In this document: in pieces, positions 45,594-54,100 of the stretch | Layout of the letters: each line of letters begins with the position of its first letter | Position numbering within the stretch: position 1 is the first letter of the stretch | DNA from: Castor canadensis | Taxonomy: Eukaryota > Chordata > Mammalia > Rodentia > Castoridae | Direction of reading: 5' to 3' | Assembly: GCF_047511655.1 (NCBI RefSeq) | Contig: NC_133390.1 | Span: forward strand, 128,021,583-128,085,582 | Length of the DNA stretch: 64,000 nt | Made by a program: the position numbers and the translations under genes | The notes under the pieces: model-generated | What the model saw: the letters and a program-made list of their open reading frames with translations, nothing else | The model's database searches: none | What the model was told of the DNA's origin: nothing

Positions 45594-47131
45594 TCAGACT
45601 CCTTTGGCTACCCCCTTTTTTTCATCTACAAATAGAGTGAATGGTCTTGTAGGATCTGGCAAGGCTAAGACAGGGGCCTGTAAAAGAGTGTCCTTTAGCT
45701 GGTCAAAGGCCTGTTGTTCTCTTTCCCCCCATCTCCAATCCAGAGCCTCTTTGGTGGCCTCATATAAGGGTCTGGCTATCTCTGCAAATCCCGGAATCCA
45801 GAGTCTACAGAATCCTGCGGAGCCCAGGAACTCTCTCACTCCCCTAGTGGATGTGGGGGATGGGATAGCCAAAATAGTCTGTTTCATGGCATCAGTCAGC
45901 CATCTCGCCCCGTCTGCGATCCGATAACCCAGATATGTCACTGACCTTTTACACATGTGGGTTTTCTTGGCACTCGCCCGATATCCCAGCTCACCTAATT
46001 CCGTTAGCAGGTGTTCAGTAGCCTCGTTGCATTCCTCTTGGGTTTCTGCCGCTAACAGTAAATCATCAACATACTGTAATAGAGTGACTCGCGGGTGGCT
46101 CCGGCGAAAGGGTTCCAGGTCCTGGCTCAGGGCCTCGTTAAACAGGGTGGGAGAATTTTTAAATCCTTGCGGCAGTCTGGTCCAAGTAAGCTGTCCAGAT
46201 TGGCCCCCATCCTCGTGCCACTCGAAAGCAAATAGCGGCTGGCTAATTTCTGACAATGGAATGCTGAAGAAAGCATCTTTCAAATCAAGGGTTGTATACC
46301 ACACTTGCGAGGGGGGTAGGTGGCTGAGCAAGGTATAGGGATTCGGAACGGTGGGATGAATGTCCTCCGTCCGCTCGTTTACCTTTCGCAGGTCTTGCAC
46401 AGGCCTATAGTCCTTGCTTCCTGGCTTTTGGACTGGGAGCAGAGGTGTATTCCAGGCAGACCGACAAGGCCGCAGTACTCCTTCCTTTAATAGCCTGCGG
46501 ATATGAGGGGCTATGCCTCTTCGAGCCTCCTCGGGCATAGGATACTGTTTCACCCGAATGGGAAGAGTGGAAGCCTTCAATTGTATAACTACGGGAGGGA
46601 GGTGTTTGGCGAGCCCAATTCCCACAGTCTCTGCCCAGGCCATGGGAAATCTTTTTACCCATTGGGCCATGTCCCCTCCTGGCTCCTGTTGACTCTCAAA
46701 CAGACGATGTTTGTCAACCAATGATAGGGACAGGACATGTATCGGGCTCCCCTCTCGACCAGTCACAATTAGTCCATCTGGCTCAAAATGGATATGGGCC
46801 CCTATTTTGGTGAGTAGGTCCCGTCCGAGCAGGGGAGCGGGGCTCTCAGGAACGACCAGGAAGGAGTGTGTGACCTGGTGTTTTCCTAAGTTTACCCTTC
46901 TTTTGGTAGTCCATGTACATAACTGTGTACCGGTGGCCCCCTGAACGACACTTGTTCGTTCCTTGTTCAAAGGTCCATGTGCCTTGTTTAAGACCGAATA
47001 CTGGGTGCCGGTATCCACCATGAACCCCATCGACTTCCCCTCCACATGTACTGTTACCCAAGACTCGGGGAGGGGGTCCGAGCCCCGTCTCCTTCAGTCT
47101 TCTTCTCCGGCTAGGAGGACTCTGGCCTGCT
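45594..47131 (-). pseudogene. pol: pol: protease and reverse transcriptase segment
   Basis: From about 47072 to 45594 a single open frame carries an aspartic protease (FMVDTGTQYSVL active-site loop, LLGRDLL flap end) and then reverse transcriptase. RT motifs in order are [45 protein letters not shown] (first catalytic Asp), LPQGFKNSPTLF, LLQYVDDLLLAA (YVDD catalytic box) and YLGYRI. It starts downstream of the gag amber codon. Between 47131 and about 47072 the gag frame has a second TAG (47111-47113) and a one-base frame change in a C-rich stretch. The frame ends in TGA at 45594-45596 because of another one-base change. Catalytic residues are intact. Confidence 0.94.
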
Positions 47132-48793
47132 CTACTGCTCGTTCCCTTTCCCTTTTATCCCCGGTCTCCTTCCAAACCCTCTTCTTCCCTTTAACTTAGG
47201 GCATTCTCTCTTCCAATGCCCAGTTTCCTTACAGTAAAAACAGTGTTCCTTATCCGGGGTCCTGGCATGGCCCCCTCCCCAGGGTTGGTCCCGGACACCC
47301 GCTAGGAAGATATGGGCCATTTCTCTTTGTTGCTTTCGGTTTTCCTTAGCCTGGAACTCCCTGTCCTCCCTTCTCAATTTCTCCTGGGCCTCCCTGTCTT
47401 CCTTTCTCCGCCTTTCCTCCCTTTCTTCTGGAGTTTCCCTAGCGGTAAAGACCTTCTCTGCTATTTGTAGCATTTCCCTAATGGTCATTTCCCCTAAGTT
47501 TTCCTGTTTATTGAGTTTTCTCCTAATGTCTGGAGCTGCCTGATTAATGAATGAGAGCACCACAGCAGACCGGTGGAGCTCCTCCTCAGGGTCAATAGGG
47601 GTGTACTGACGGTATGCCTCGTAGAGGCGCTCTAAGAAACCGGCCGGGCTTTCGTTTTCCCCTTGGACGACTGCTTTTACTTTTGCAAAGTTGGTGGGCT
47701 TTCTAGCGGCCGCTCGGAGACCGGCCATAAGAGTCTGGCGGTAGATTCGGAGACGCTCCCTACCTTCTGTGGTCCCGAAATCCCAATCAGGGCGGCGTAG
47801 GGGGAAGGCCTCATCTATGGCCGGTTGGAGAGTTGTGGGTCTCCCATTATCCCCCAAGACGTTTTTTCTTGCTTCGTTGAGGATGCGCTCTCGTTCCTCC
47901 TTCGTAAAAAGAGTATTGAGCAGCTGATGACAGTCATCCCAAGTGGGATGGTGTGTATGCATGATGGACTCCAAGAGATCTATGAGACACTTGGGGTCTT
48001 CCAAAAAGGGCGGGTTCTGCGTCCTCCAGTTATATAGATCACTGGAGGAGAATGGCCAGTACTGAAACTGTTGCCCCCCTCCCGGTCCCCCTTGGCCTAC
48101 CATCTGGACTGGAAGTGTAGGGACAGTTTCCTCCCCCTGTGTTGATGAGGAGGGCCCGTCTTCCCCCTCTCTTTCCCGAATCCCTCAGGGGCGAAGTTTT
48201 CGACCCATTCCTCCTCCTGCTGCCAGTCCTGTTGAAGAGGATGAGGAAATTTTCTCCTCCGGGGCACTGGCTTGGCCAGGGGGAGTCACGTATGGAGGCG
48301 GCCGATCTTCCTCTGCCCCTGTGAGGGATGGGTAAAGGGGGGAACTCTCTGGTAAGACCGGAGATGGTAAGGGAGGTGCCCTATTCTGAGGACCGGTCAG
48401 GGTGGGAAGAGGAAGTTTCTCCTCCTCCTTTATGACCAAGGTGGGCGTGACTGGGGTTTTAGCCCCGGGAGCCGAACTGGAGGGGTGAGTCAGAAAAGCT
48501 GTTAACCAAGGGTGGGGGTTCCTCGCCAGATCCTCCCAAACCATAATGTAAGGGACTTGGTCTGGATGGCCTCGATTGCCTGGCCGAAAAATGACTGCTT
48601 TAACCTTCGTGATCTTGTCTAGGGAGAGGGAACCTTGAATGGGCCACCCGACTCTGAAGGTGGGCCACTCTGCAGAACAAAAGGTGTTGAACTTACCTTT
48701 CTTGATGACCAGACCCGCATTTAAGGCCCTTTCTTTAACTTCTGAAAAGTGAGAAAGGATCAAAGACTTTGGGGTTGTTTGTCCCTGTCCCAT
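47132..48793 (-). pseudogene. gag: gag of the young provirus (one internal stop)
   Basis: 554 codons from the ATG at 48791-48793 (MGQGQTTPKS, with Gly2 for myristoylation) to an amber TAG at 47132-47134. Matrix comes first; a proline-rich p12-like region with RPPPYVTPP (late-budding motif) follows. Capsid has [22 protein letters not shown] and the major homology region near [21 protein letters not shown] long charged helix (about 47330-47460) follows, then nucleocapsid with one zinc knuckle, [15 protein letters not shown] single in-frame TGA at 48185-48187, at the p12/capsid boundary (probably CGA to TGA at a CpG), splits it into two frames of the same phase. Otherwise open. Gag is the structural polyprotein that assembles particles at the plasma membrane. 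Confidence 0.95.
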
Positions 48794-48904
48794 TGTGGAA
48801 GGAGAATCAAACACCAAGAGAGATAGAACAAAAAGGGTAAAGGCAACAATAATTCCACACACACACACAACACTCTCCAGCACTTGCTCGGACCGGTCCT
48901 TCTC
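48794..48904 (-). other. Possible glyco-Gag-like leader in frame with gag
   Basis: The gag frame stays open upstream of its ATG to a TGA at 48905-48907. These 37 codons have no ATG but include CTG (48878-48880) and GTG codons, and encode a hydrophobic run, GIIVAFTLFVLSLLVF, just before Gag. In murine leukaemia viruses a CUG-initiated glyco-Gag adds an N-terminal membrane anchor at this place. Here the leader is far shorter, so this is an inference. Confidence 0.35.
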
Positions 48905-49258
48905 TCACACTGGTGCGCACCCCATTCAACCTCCTCACCGTCCAACTTGGATATCAGGCCGAAAGGCGTCCACTTGACGGGTGGTTGGTCGACTAGCTCA
49001 ATTAGTTCTTCACCTGGCACCAGGATTCCTAAAACGCTCGAGCCCGAATGAGAGGAGAACCTCTCCCTGCAGGACCCTGCGGTCCTCCTAATGAAATTCT
49101 CAGAATAGAACTCCCTGGGGATTGGCTGAATCCCCGCCGCGGCCCAAATGGAACACTCAAGTTCCTCCAAATGAGGGTCTTGGATCCCCTCCCAACACCT
49201 AGGACTTGGGATCGCCCCTGCTTTCTCGCAGGCAAGTTCTGTCTCTCGAGAAAATGGA
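48905..49258 (-). promoter_or_regulatory. 5' leader (packaging/splice-donor region)
   Basis: Lies between the primer site and the gag-frame leader. The minus strand has two donor-like sites, CCAG|GTGAAG (about 49014) and GACG|GTGAGG (about 48939), either of which could serve env splicing. No coding function is supported, although one frame stays open through much of it. Confidence 0.5.
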
Positions 49259-49276
49259 ATCTCGGTGGGACCTCCA
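49259..49276 (-). promoter_or_regulatory. Primer binding site, tRNA-Gln type
   Basis: The minus strand reads TGGAGGTCCCACCGAGAT two bases after the LTR end. This is the tRNA-Gln 3'-end complement used by some gammaretroviruses, rather than the commoner tRNA-Pro version. Confidence 0.92.
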
Positions 49277-49278
49277 AA

Positions 49279-49747
49279 TGTTAGGAACAGGAATCCTATT
49301 CCCCCGAGAGACAGAGAGCCAGGCGTGAATGCAATCAACAAAGCAGAGTTTATTGGGCTGGCTAGCCAGGGTCGAGCTCCCAGACGGACATGCAGGACCT
49401 GTTAGGAAAACACGACCCTGAGCCTCTTTAGGGGAAATCTTATATAGACCACTACCTGCTGTTACAGCAAAAGCCCGCGCAGCACTTAACCAATGATTTT
49501 GTAACACAGAGTAAAAGGTCAGCAGTTGCGCGCGTATTTTCGTTATCAACATTGAGCAAGCAGGCAGAGCACATCTTGCACGTACATCCCGTCACCTTTC
49601 GCAACCTTCTCACATTCCTCACATTCTATATCCCCGAGCCGAGCCCTGCTGCCCTGCTTATCTTATCTACACGGGGCATCTGGTACCGGTTTCTCCAACA
49701 GGGGGGTGGGGTCCGTTGAGACATCTCATTCCTTCTTATCCCTTTCA
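49279..49747 (-). mobile_element. 5' LTR of the young provirus
   Basis: 469 bp, TG..CA, co-linear with the 3' LTR. On the minus strand TATATAAG is at 49439-49446 and AATAAA at 49349-49354. Transcription from it would run through the provirus toward lower coordinates, the direction of CLASP2. Confidence 0.95.
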
Positions 49748-49752
49748 GGGCC
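49748..49752. repeat. Target site duplication (GGGCC), right copy
   Basis: Directly follows the CA edge of the LTR at 49747. Confidence 0.9.
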
Positions 49753-50250
49753 ATAGTAATAATTCCATCAGGGGCTGTATTATTTGGTATGCAAACTTCT
49801 CCCTTTTTCTAGATGTTGTGGCATGGATTGGGGATCTAAATGCTAGGATGAAAGGGATTGCCAACTGCACCAAAGCACAGGTTCCTGCCCAGTTACCTGG
49901 GAGAGTCTCAAGTAAAAGGCCTCTGCAGTACTACCAGACATTGGCTCTGCCCACTGAGAGTGTGAACTGGTTTGTGAGGCTGTTGAAGGACCAGCTTTCA
50001 CTGCATCCTGTCAGGTTTCCCACATTTGTTAATCGTCCCCCCCGTCTAGTGAGATATGGGGTATAATTGATGTCTAGGGTGGGTGGCCTAATAGACCTCA
50101 GGGACTGACCCATAGAACCTCTGACCTCTGGGAACAGTAGTGATAGCATCCAGCCTTGGCATCCTAAAACAGAGCCAACATGCAGTACATTCCATCTGGG
50201 TCTGAGGACCATCCTGATGAAAACAGGACTACAGGACTACAGGACTCTGT
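49748..50250 (-). pseudogene. Older ERV env, SU C-terminal part
   Basis: The minus strand encodes a surface-subunit end: a frame from 50212 with LTGCSESWSFNSLTN and FTLSVGRANVW, then an in-frame TAG, then LETLPGNWAGTCALVQLAIPF. Near 49800 another frame gives VCIPNNTAPDGIITMAQ, which runs straight into the piece at 41093 across the provirus. The stretch between SU and this point is much shorter than in intact Envs, and no fusion peptide or CX6CC was found, so an internal deletion is likely. Confidence 0.7.
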
Positions 50251-50348
50251 CTCCAACAGAGGGCATATTCCATCTCCTCTTGAGTGACTGAGCTTTTGTC
50301 ATTAACATGCTCAATTAATAATTGACAGACCCAGTCCTTGTCAGACCC

Positions 50349-50450
50349 AATTTTTTTGTGTATGTGTGGCACCGGGGTTTAAATACAGGGCCTCACACTT
50401 GCTAGGCAGGTGCTCTTACTGCTTGAGCCATTCTGCCAGCCCCAGACCCC
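50349..50450 (-). repeat. tRNA-half SINE in the older ERV
   Basis: GTGGCACCGGGGTTTAAATACAGGGCCTCACACTTGCTAGGCAGG. Both flanks look like retroviral sequence, and CAGACCC..AATTTT appears on both sides as a probable target duplication. Confidence 0.85.
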
Positions 50451-50594
50451 AATTTTGACCCATTAAATTCTGCATTACTTTTTCTAGCCCACTTCTCCAA
50501 ATTTTTCCAAATTCTTCCCACAAACCAATTCCAAAGGCTTCTGAACCACATAATCGGGAGTAGTCACAACTCTGAGTCCACTCTTGGTGCCAAT
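50451..50594 (-). pseudogene. Possible further older-ERV sequence
   Basis: Minus-strand translation gives short retrovirus-like segments such as LWEEFGKIWRSGLEK, but no diagnostic motif. It is probably the upstream part of the older env; not certain. Confidence 0.35.
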
Positions 50595-51675
50595 TTTCTG
50601 TTTGTCACTTCCATTGCTGTGACAAAATACCTGAGGAAAAACTTTCAAGGAGGAAGGGTTTATATTGGCTCATAGTTTTAGAAGCTATAGTCCATGGTTG
50701 GCTGGCTCCATTACTTTGGGCTTAAGATGAGGCAGTGAGGAGGCTAGCAACAAAAAATAACTCACCATGGGACTTCCTTCTCTTAAGCAAACAGTTATCC
50801 TCATGCTAGACTTTTTTTACTTCTCCCCAGTACCACCCTGAGCCATCTCTAGGGCAATAAATCCCATTTAAATTGTAAATACCCTGGCAGTCTTAAATAT
50901 CTTTGCAAGATAGTATCCAAAGGGGAGCCTCTGTGTCAGGGTTTACCTGGTTAAAAAAAAAGTCTGCCCCCAATGTGATGTCTCAGGCAAAGTCCTCTAC
51001 TTAAGATCTTATGAATATTATATCTCATAGATACACTTAAAGCCCTGGAAAGTCACATATGCACATGCATAGAATATCCCATATTATGTGATAAGGCCGT
51101 GTTAATGAAACCTGTAGCCACTCTAGCTCTTCCCTAAGGACTGCCCAAATTTTTCCCACCTTACAACTTATGAATTAGTCTTCAAACAGAGAGATCAATG
51201 CTTTTGTACCACCCCACCACTTTTCTTTTGTGGGCTTTCTCTTACTCTTTCTTTTCTTTCAATAAAGTTTTACAACTGTTTTTATAATTTGTCTCTGTCC
51301 AATTCTCTGTTGAGGTGACATAAGAACTTGGGATATTAAGACTAAAGTCTTCTTAGGCCACTCAGGCTGATTACAGCAGAATATGGCAGAAGGTCATGGC
51401 AGAGCAAAGCTGCTCATCTCATGGCAACCAGAAGTAGAGGGACAGGGGACAAAATGTACCTTTCAAATCCATTCTTCCAGTGGCCCACTTCCTCCAATGA
51501 GGCCCCACCTCCTAATAGCTCAATCAGTTATGAAATGATCAACAGATTAACTCATTGAGGAAGTTAGCACCCTCATCACCCAATCTCCTCTTAATAGTAT
51601 CACCAACTGGGGACCAACCCTTCAACACATGCACTTTGATTGAGGGGTGGGAGATATTTCCAATTCAAACCATAA
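50595..51675 (+). repeat. Interspersed repeat with an inserted LTR-like segment
   Basis: The outer parts (50595-50760: GTCACTTCCATTGCTGTGACAAAATACCTGAGG; 51360-51675: CACTTCCTCCAATGAGGCCCCACCTCCTAATAGC..AACCATAACA) read as one rodent repeat. The middle, about 50760-51360, holds CTTTCTTTTCTTTCAATAAAGTTTTAC, an LTR-like poly-A signal. Families are not assigned. Confidence 0.45.
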
Positions 51676-52194
51676 CAAAGACCAATGTGAGATTGGTCAA
51701 ACCTAAAAAAGAACAAAATTTTTTTCCTATAAGATGGGTTTTTAAATAATAAACAGAATAAGAAATCATTGGGTAATTTCCCCCATATGTGCCAAGAACT
51801 GACTCCTGCTCTGAATAAAAAACTTTGTCCAACTAAAGAGCTAATATCTTCAAAAATACATCTTATGATAGTTTATTTTCTATGTCCAACAGTGTCATTT
51901 GATATTAATTTTGCTAATCATTCTGTTTGCTTTGAAAGCCTTATGTTTGTCATTAGCCTTATTGGGTGGATTTCTAAGGTTTTTTTTTTTTTTTTTTTTT
52001 TTACCAATAATGTAGTTTGCTTCTGTTCATGTTTCCCAATATGCAACTTAGAATAGTATTTTTCTACTTTTGGTCTTGTCTATATTTGTAATGTCATACA
52101 TTTAGTTATATTGGAAATCATTATTTTTGCACCAACTCAAGGGAAAATGCAATAGATTTTTACTAGAAATTTCATTCTTCTTTGAGCTCTCATT

Positions 52195-52290
52195 TTTTTT
52201 CTTTTTCTTTTTTGTGGTATTGGGGTTTGAACTCAAGGCCTCATGCTTGCTAGGCAGGCACTCTACCACTTGAGCCACTCTGCCAGCCCT
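52195..52290 (-). repeat. tRNA-half SINE
   Basis: TTTTGTGGTATTGGGGTTTGAACTCAAGGCCTCATGCTTGCTAGG; well preserved. Confidence 0.9.
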
Positions 52291-52734
52291 TCATTCTTTC
52301 TTCTTTGAAAAGAAACAGAATTCATACCAGTAATTGACAATTCCAAACTGACCATGTGCTGTGGATTGGGACAAATGGATTACCATCCCCCCAAAAGTGT
52401 TCAGATAATCATAGCCATTTTTTAATCAACTTATATATATAAATGTTTATTTTATATTTGTGGTGGAGCTCTATGACAACCGTTCAGGAGATCCTTTTAT
52501 AAATCTACTATTATAAGTCTAACTCCCCTTGACACTCGTGAAGTAGTTTTCTCATCTCCTAAAAGGGGCAGAGGAAGAGATAAAATTTGAGGATTGTTAT
52601 TTACTGCTGTACCCAAAAAAGTCACATTATACTTTGAACTTCATTCTCAGAAAAATTAATTTCATCTTATTATAACAAATGCAACTTTTAATACTTGCAG
52701 ATTACTTCAAGAAAACTCTGTTTTAAAAATTGTG

Positions 52735-52939
52735 CCAAAATAGTCTGGCAGTTCCTCAAAAAAAGTTAAGCATAGTTACTGTGTTTCTCAGCAAGTCTAC
52801 TTCTAGGTATATATCCAAGAGAAATATAACTAGACAAAAACTTGTACACAAATTTCACAGCCACATTATTCATAATAACCAAAGATGAAGACAACTCAAA
52901 AGTCCACTAGTTAATGAGTGGATGGACAAAATATGATAT
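52735..52939 (+). repeat. L1 3' fragment interrupted by the second ERV
   Basis: GGCAGTTCCTCAAAAAAAGTTAAGC and CACATTATTCATAATAACCAAAG are plus-oriented L1 phrases. It stops at ATGATAT, where the LTR-like TGAAGATC begins. Confidence 0.75.
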
Positions 52940-53389
52940 TGAAGATCACCCCAAAGCAGGTTATAAGGACATGAGAAGTTGCTAGTTAAGCCATAAAATG
53001 GGTCCATAAAAGGCCCCATGCAGAGATACTGCCCATTCTTGCCTTTCTCTGTCTCCTTCTGTAAACAGACATCCCACTGTAGATCACCTGCTGCCCATTC
53101 CTGCCTTTCTTTATTCCTTCTGTAAACAGACTTCCCCACACAGGTCCCCCCACTGCTCCCACCTAAACACCCCTGATCCCTAGCCCCCAGTGTGACCCCA
53201 CCTATTAGCAACCAGCACATTCACAGTAACCCAATTCTCTGCACTGCCCTATTAGAATCCTGTAATTTCACTGCTCAGGGCCCAGAATTTTGAGTGTGAA
53301 CTCATCTGGGACCACTGGCGTCAAATAAAATCCAAGTTCTCCTACTTCTCTGAGTGTTACTTAGTTTCTCATTGGACAATATTTCCACA
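52940..53389 (+). mobile_element. 5' LTR of the second ERV (edges approximate)
   Basis: Starts TGAAGATCACCCCAAAGCAGG and has AATAAA at about 53323 (GTCAAATAAAATCC), followed by a pyrimidine-rich U5 ending near TTTCCACA. It contains a near-repeat, CTGCCCATTC..CTTCTGTAAACAGAC, at 53029 and 53091 (62 bp apart), like a U3 enhancer duplication. Confidence 0.7.
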
Positions 53390-53396
53390 ATATTTC

Positions 53397-53414
53397 TGGA
53401 GGCCCTAGTGAGAT
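53397..53414 (+). promoter_or_regulatory. Decayed primer binding site, tRNA-Gln-like
   Basis: TGGAGGCCCTAGTGAGAT matches 14 of the 18 bases of the site in the young provirus. Confidence 0.6.
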
Positions 53415-54100
53415 TCCAACTGTTCTGGTCCCTTGAGCCACCTGCCAGTGGCTGGACTGCACCAGAATAGGGAGGAACTCGGGACTGAATGAGGTGGTGC
53501 ACCACCTGATGGTATTCTGGGTCCTCCTTCACCCCAGAGTTCCAACCCTCTGAGTAGTCCTGCCCTGAATGGACTCCAAGGAGCAGTGGACCAACTCACC
53601 TGGCAATTTCATCCAGACTCTGTAAGCCCTGGGGGGAAAGTCAGCCTTCAGTCAGGCCCAGTCCCACTGTGTGGAATGGGAGTCTGATCAAGTCCTGGGA
53701 ATCTCCAAGAGGGATTCCACAGGTCAGAGACTTCCCCAAAAGGGGAGAAGGAAAAACTGTAATAATTTCTGGTGTGAATGTGTGTGTGAATGAGCAGCTT
53801 GATTTGTCTTCACTTCAGGCTTGAGTTTGTGGTTATGACTGAAAAGCTATGGAGTCTGAGTGGGTCTGTCCTGAGGTTCCATGGTGATTCTCATATGGCT
53901 TAGGACAGCATTGGGGCAACCTGATTCAGAGTCACAAGGCTGACCCTGCCATTGATGCTAAGAGGTACCTAAGTTCCTTTGGGACACGGCCAGGCAGACA
54001 TCTGATTGATCTTTTCTTTTGAGGGGACACCCACCCTTGTTTGTCTTTGCACCACCAGCACAGGGGGAATACATAGGGTGGATATAGAGAACACCTCTAA
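53415..54100 (+). other. Leader of the second ERV
   Basis: No conserved reading frame. Retroviral leader by position between primer site and gag; individual signals cannot be recognised. Confidence 0.5.

Larger units (their letters stand above)
41094..49747 (-). mobile_element. Full-length gammaretrovirus-like provirus
   Basis: An 8,654-bp element with, in minus-strand order: 5' LTR, tRNA-Gln-type primer site, leader, gag, pro-pol, env, polypurine tract and 3' LTR, bordered by a 5-bp duplication. Gag has a PPPY late motif and one CCHC knuckle, pol follows gag after an amber stop, and Env has CWLC and CX6CC motifs; together these mark a gammaretrovirus (class I ERV). Overall coding disruption is modest. 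Stops lie at 48185, 47132 (the amber itself), 47111, 44477, 44057, 43589 and 41685. Frame changes lie near 47072, 45596, 45285, 44679-44689 and 43185-43190. It is inserted in the env of an older ERV. Confidence 0.95.

Noticed and set aside
48760..49341. 193-codon minus frame running from the LTR through the leader
   Set aside because: Spans the primer binding site and leader, is out of frame with gag and shows no recognisable domain; taken as chance openness.
49770..49800. RKRE as a furin site in the older Env
   Set aside because: A frame change occurs next to it and the expected fusion peptide is missing, so the basic run may be coincidental.
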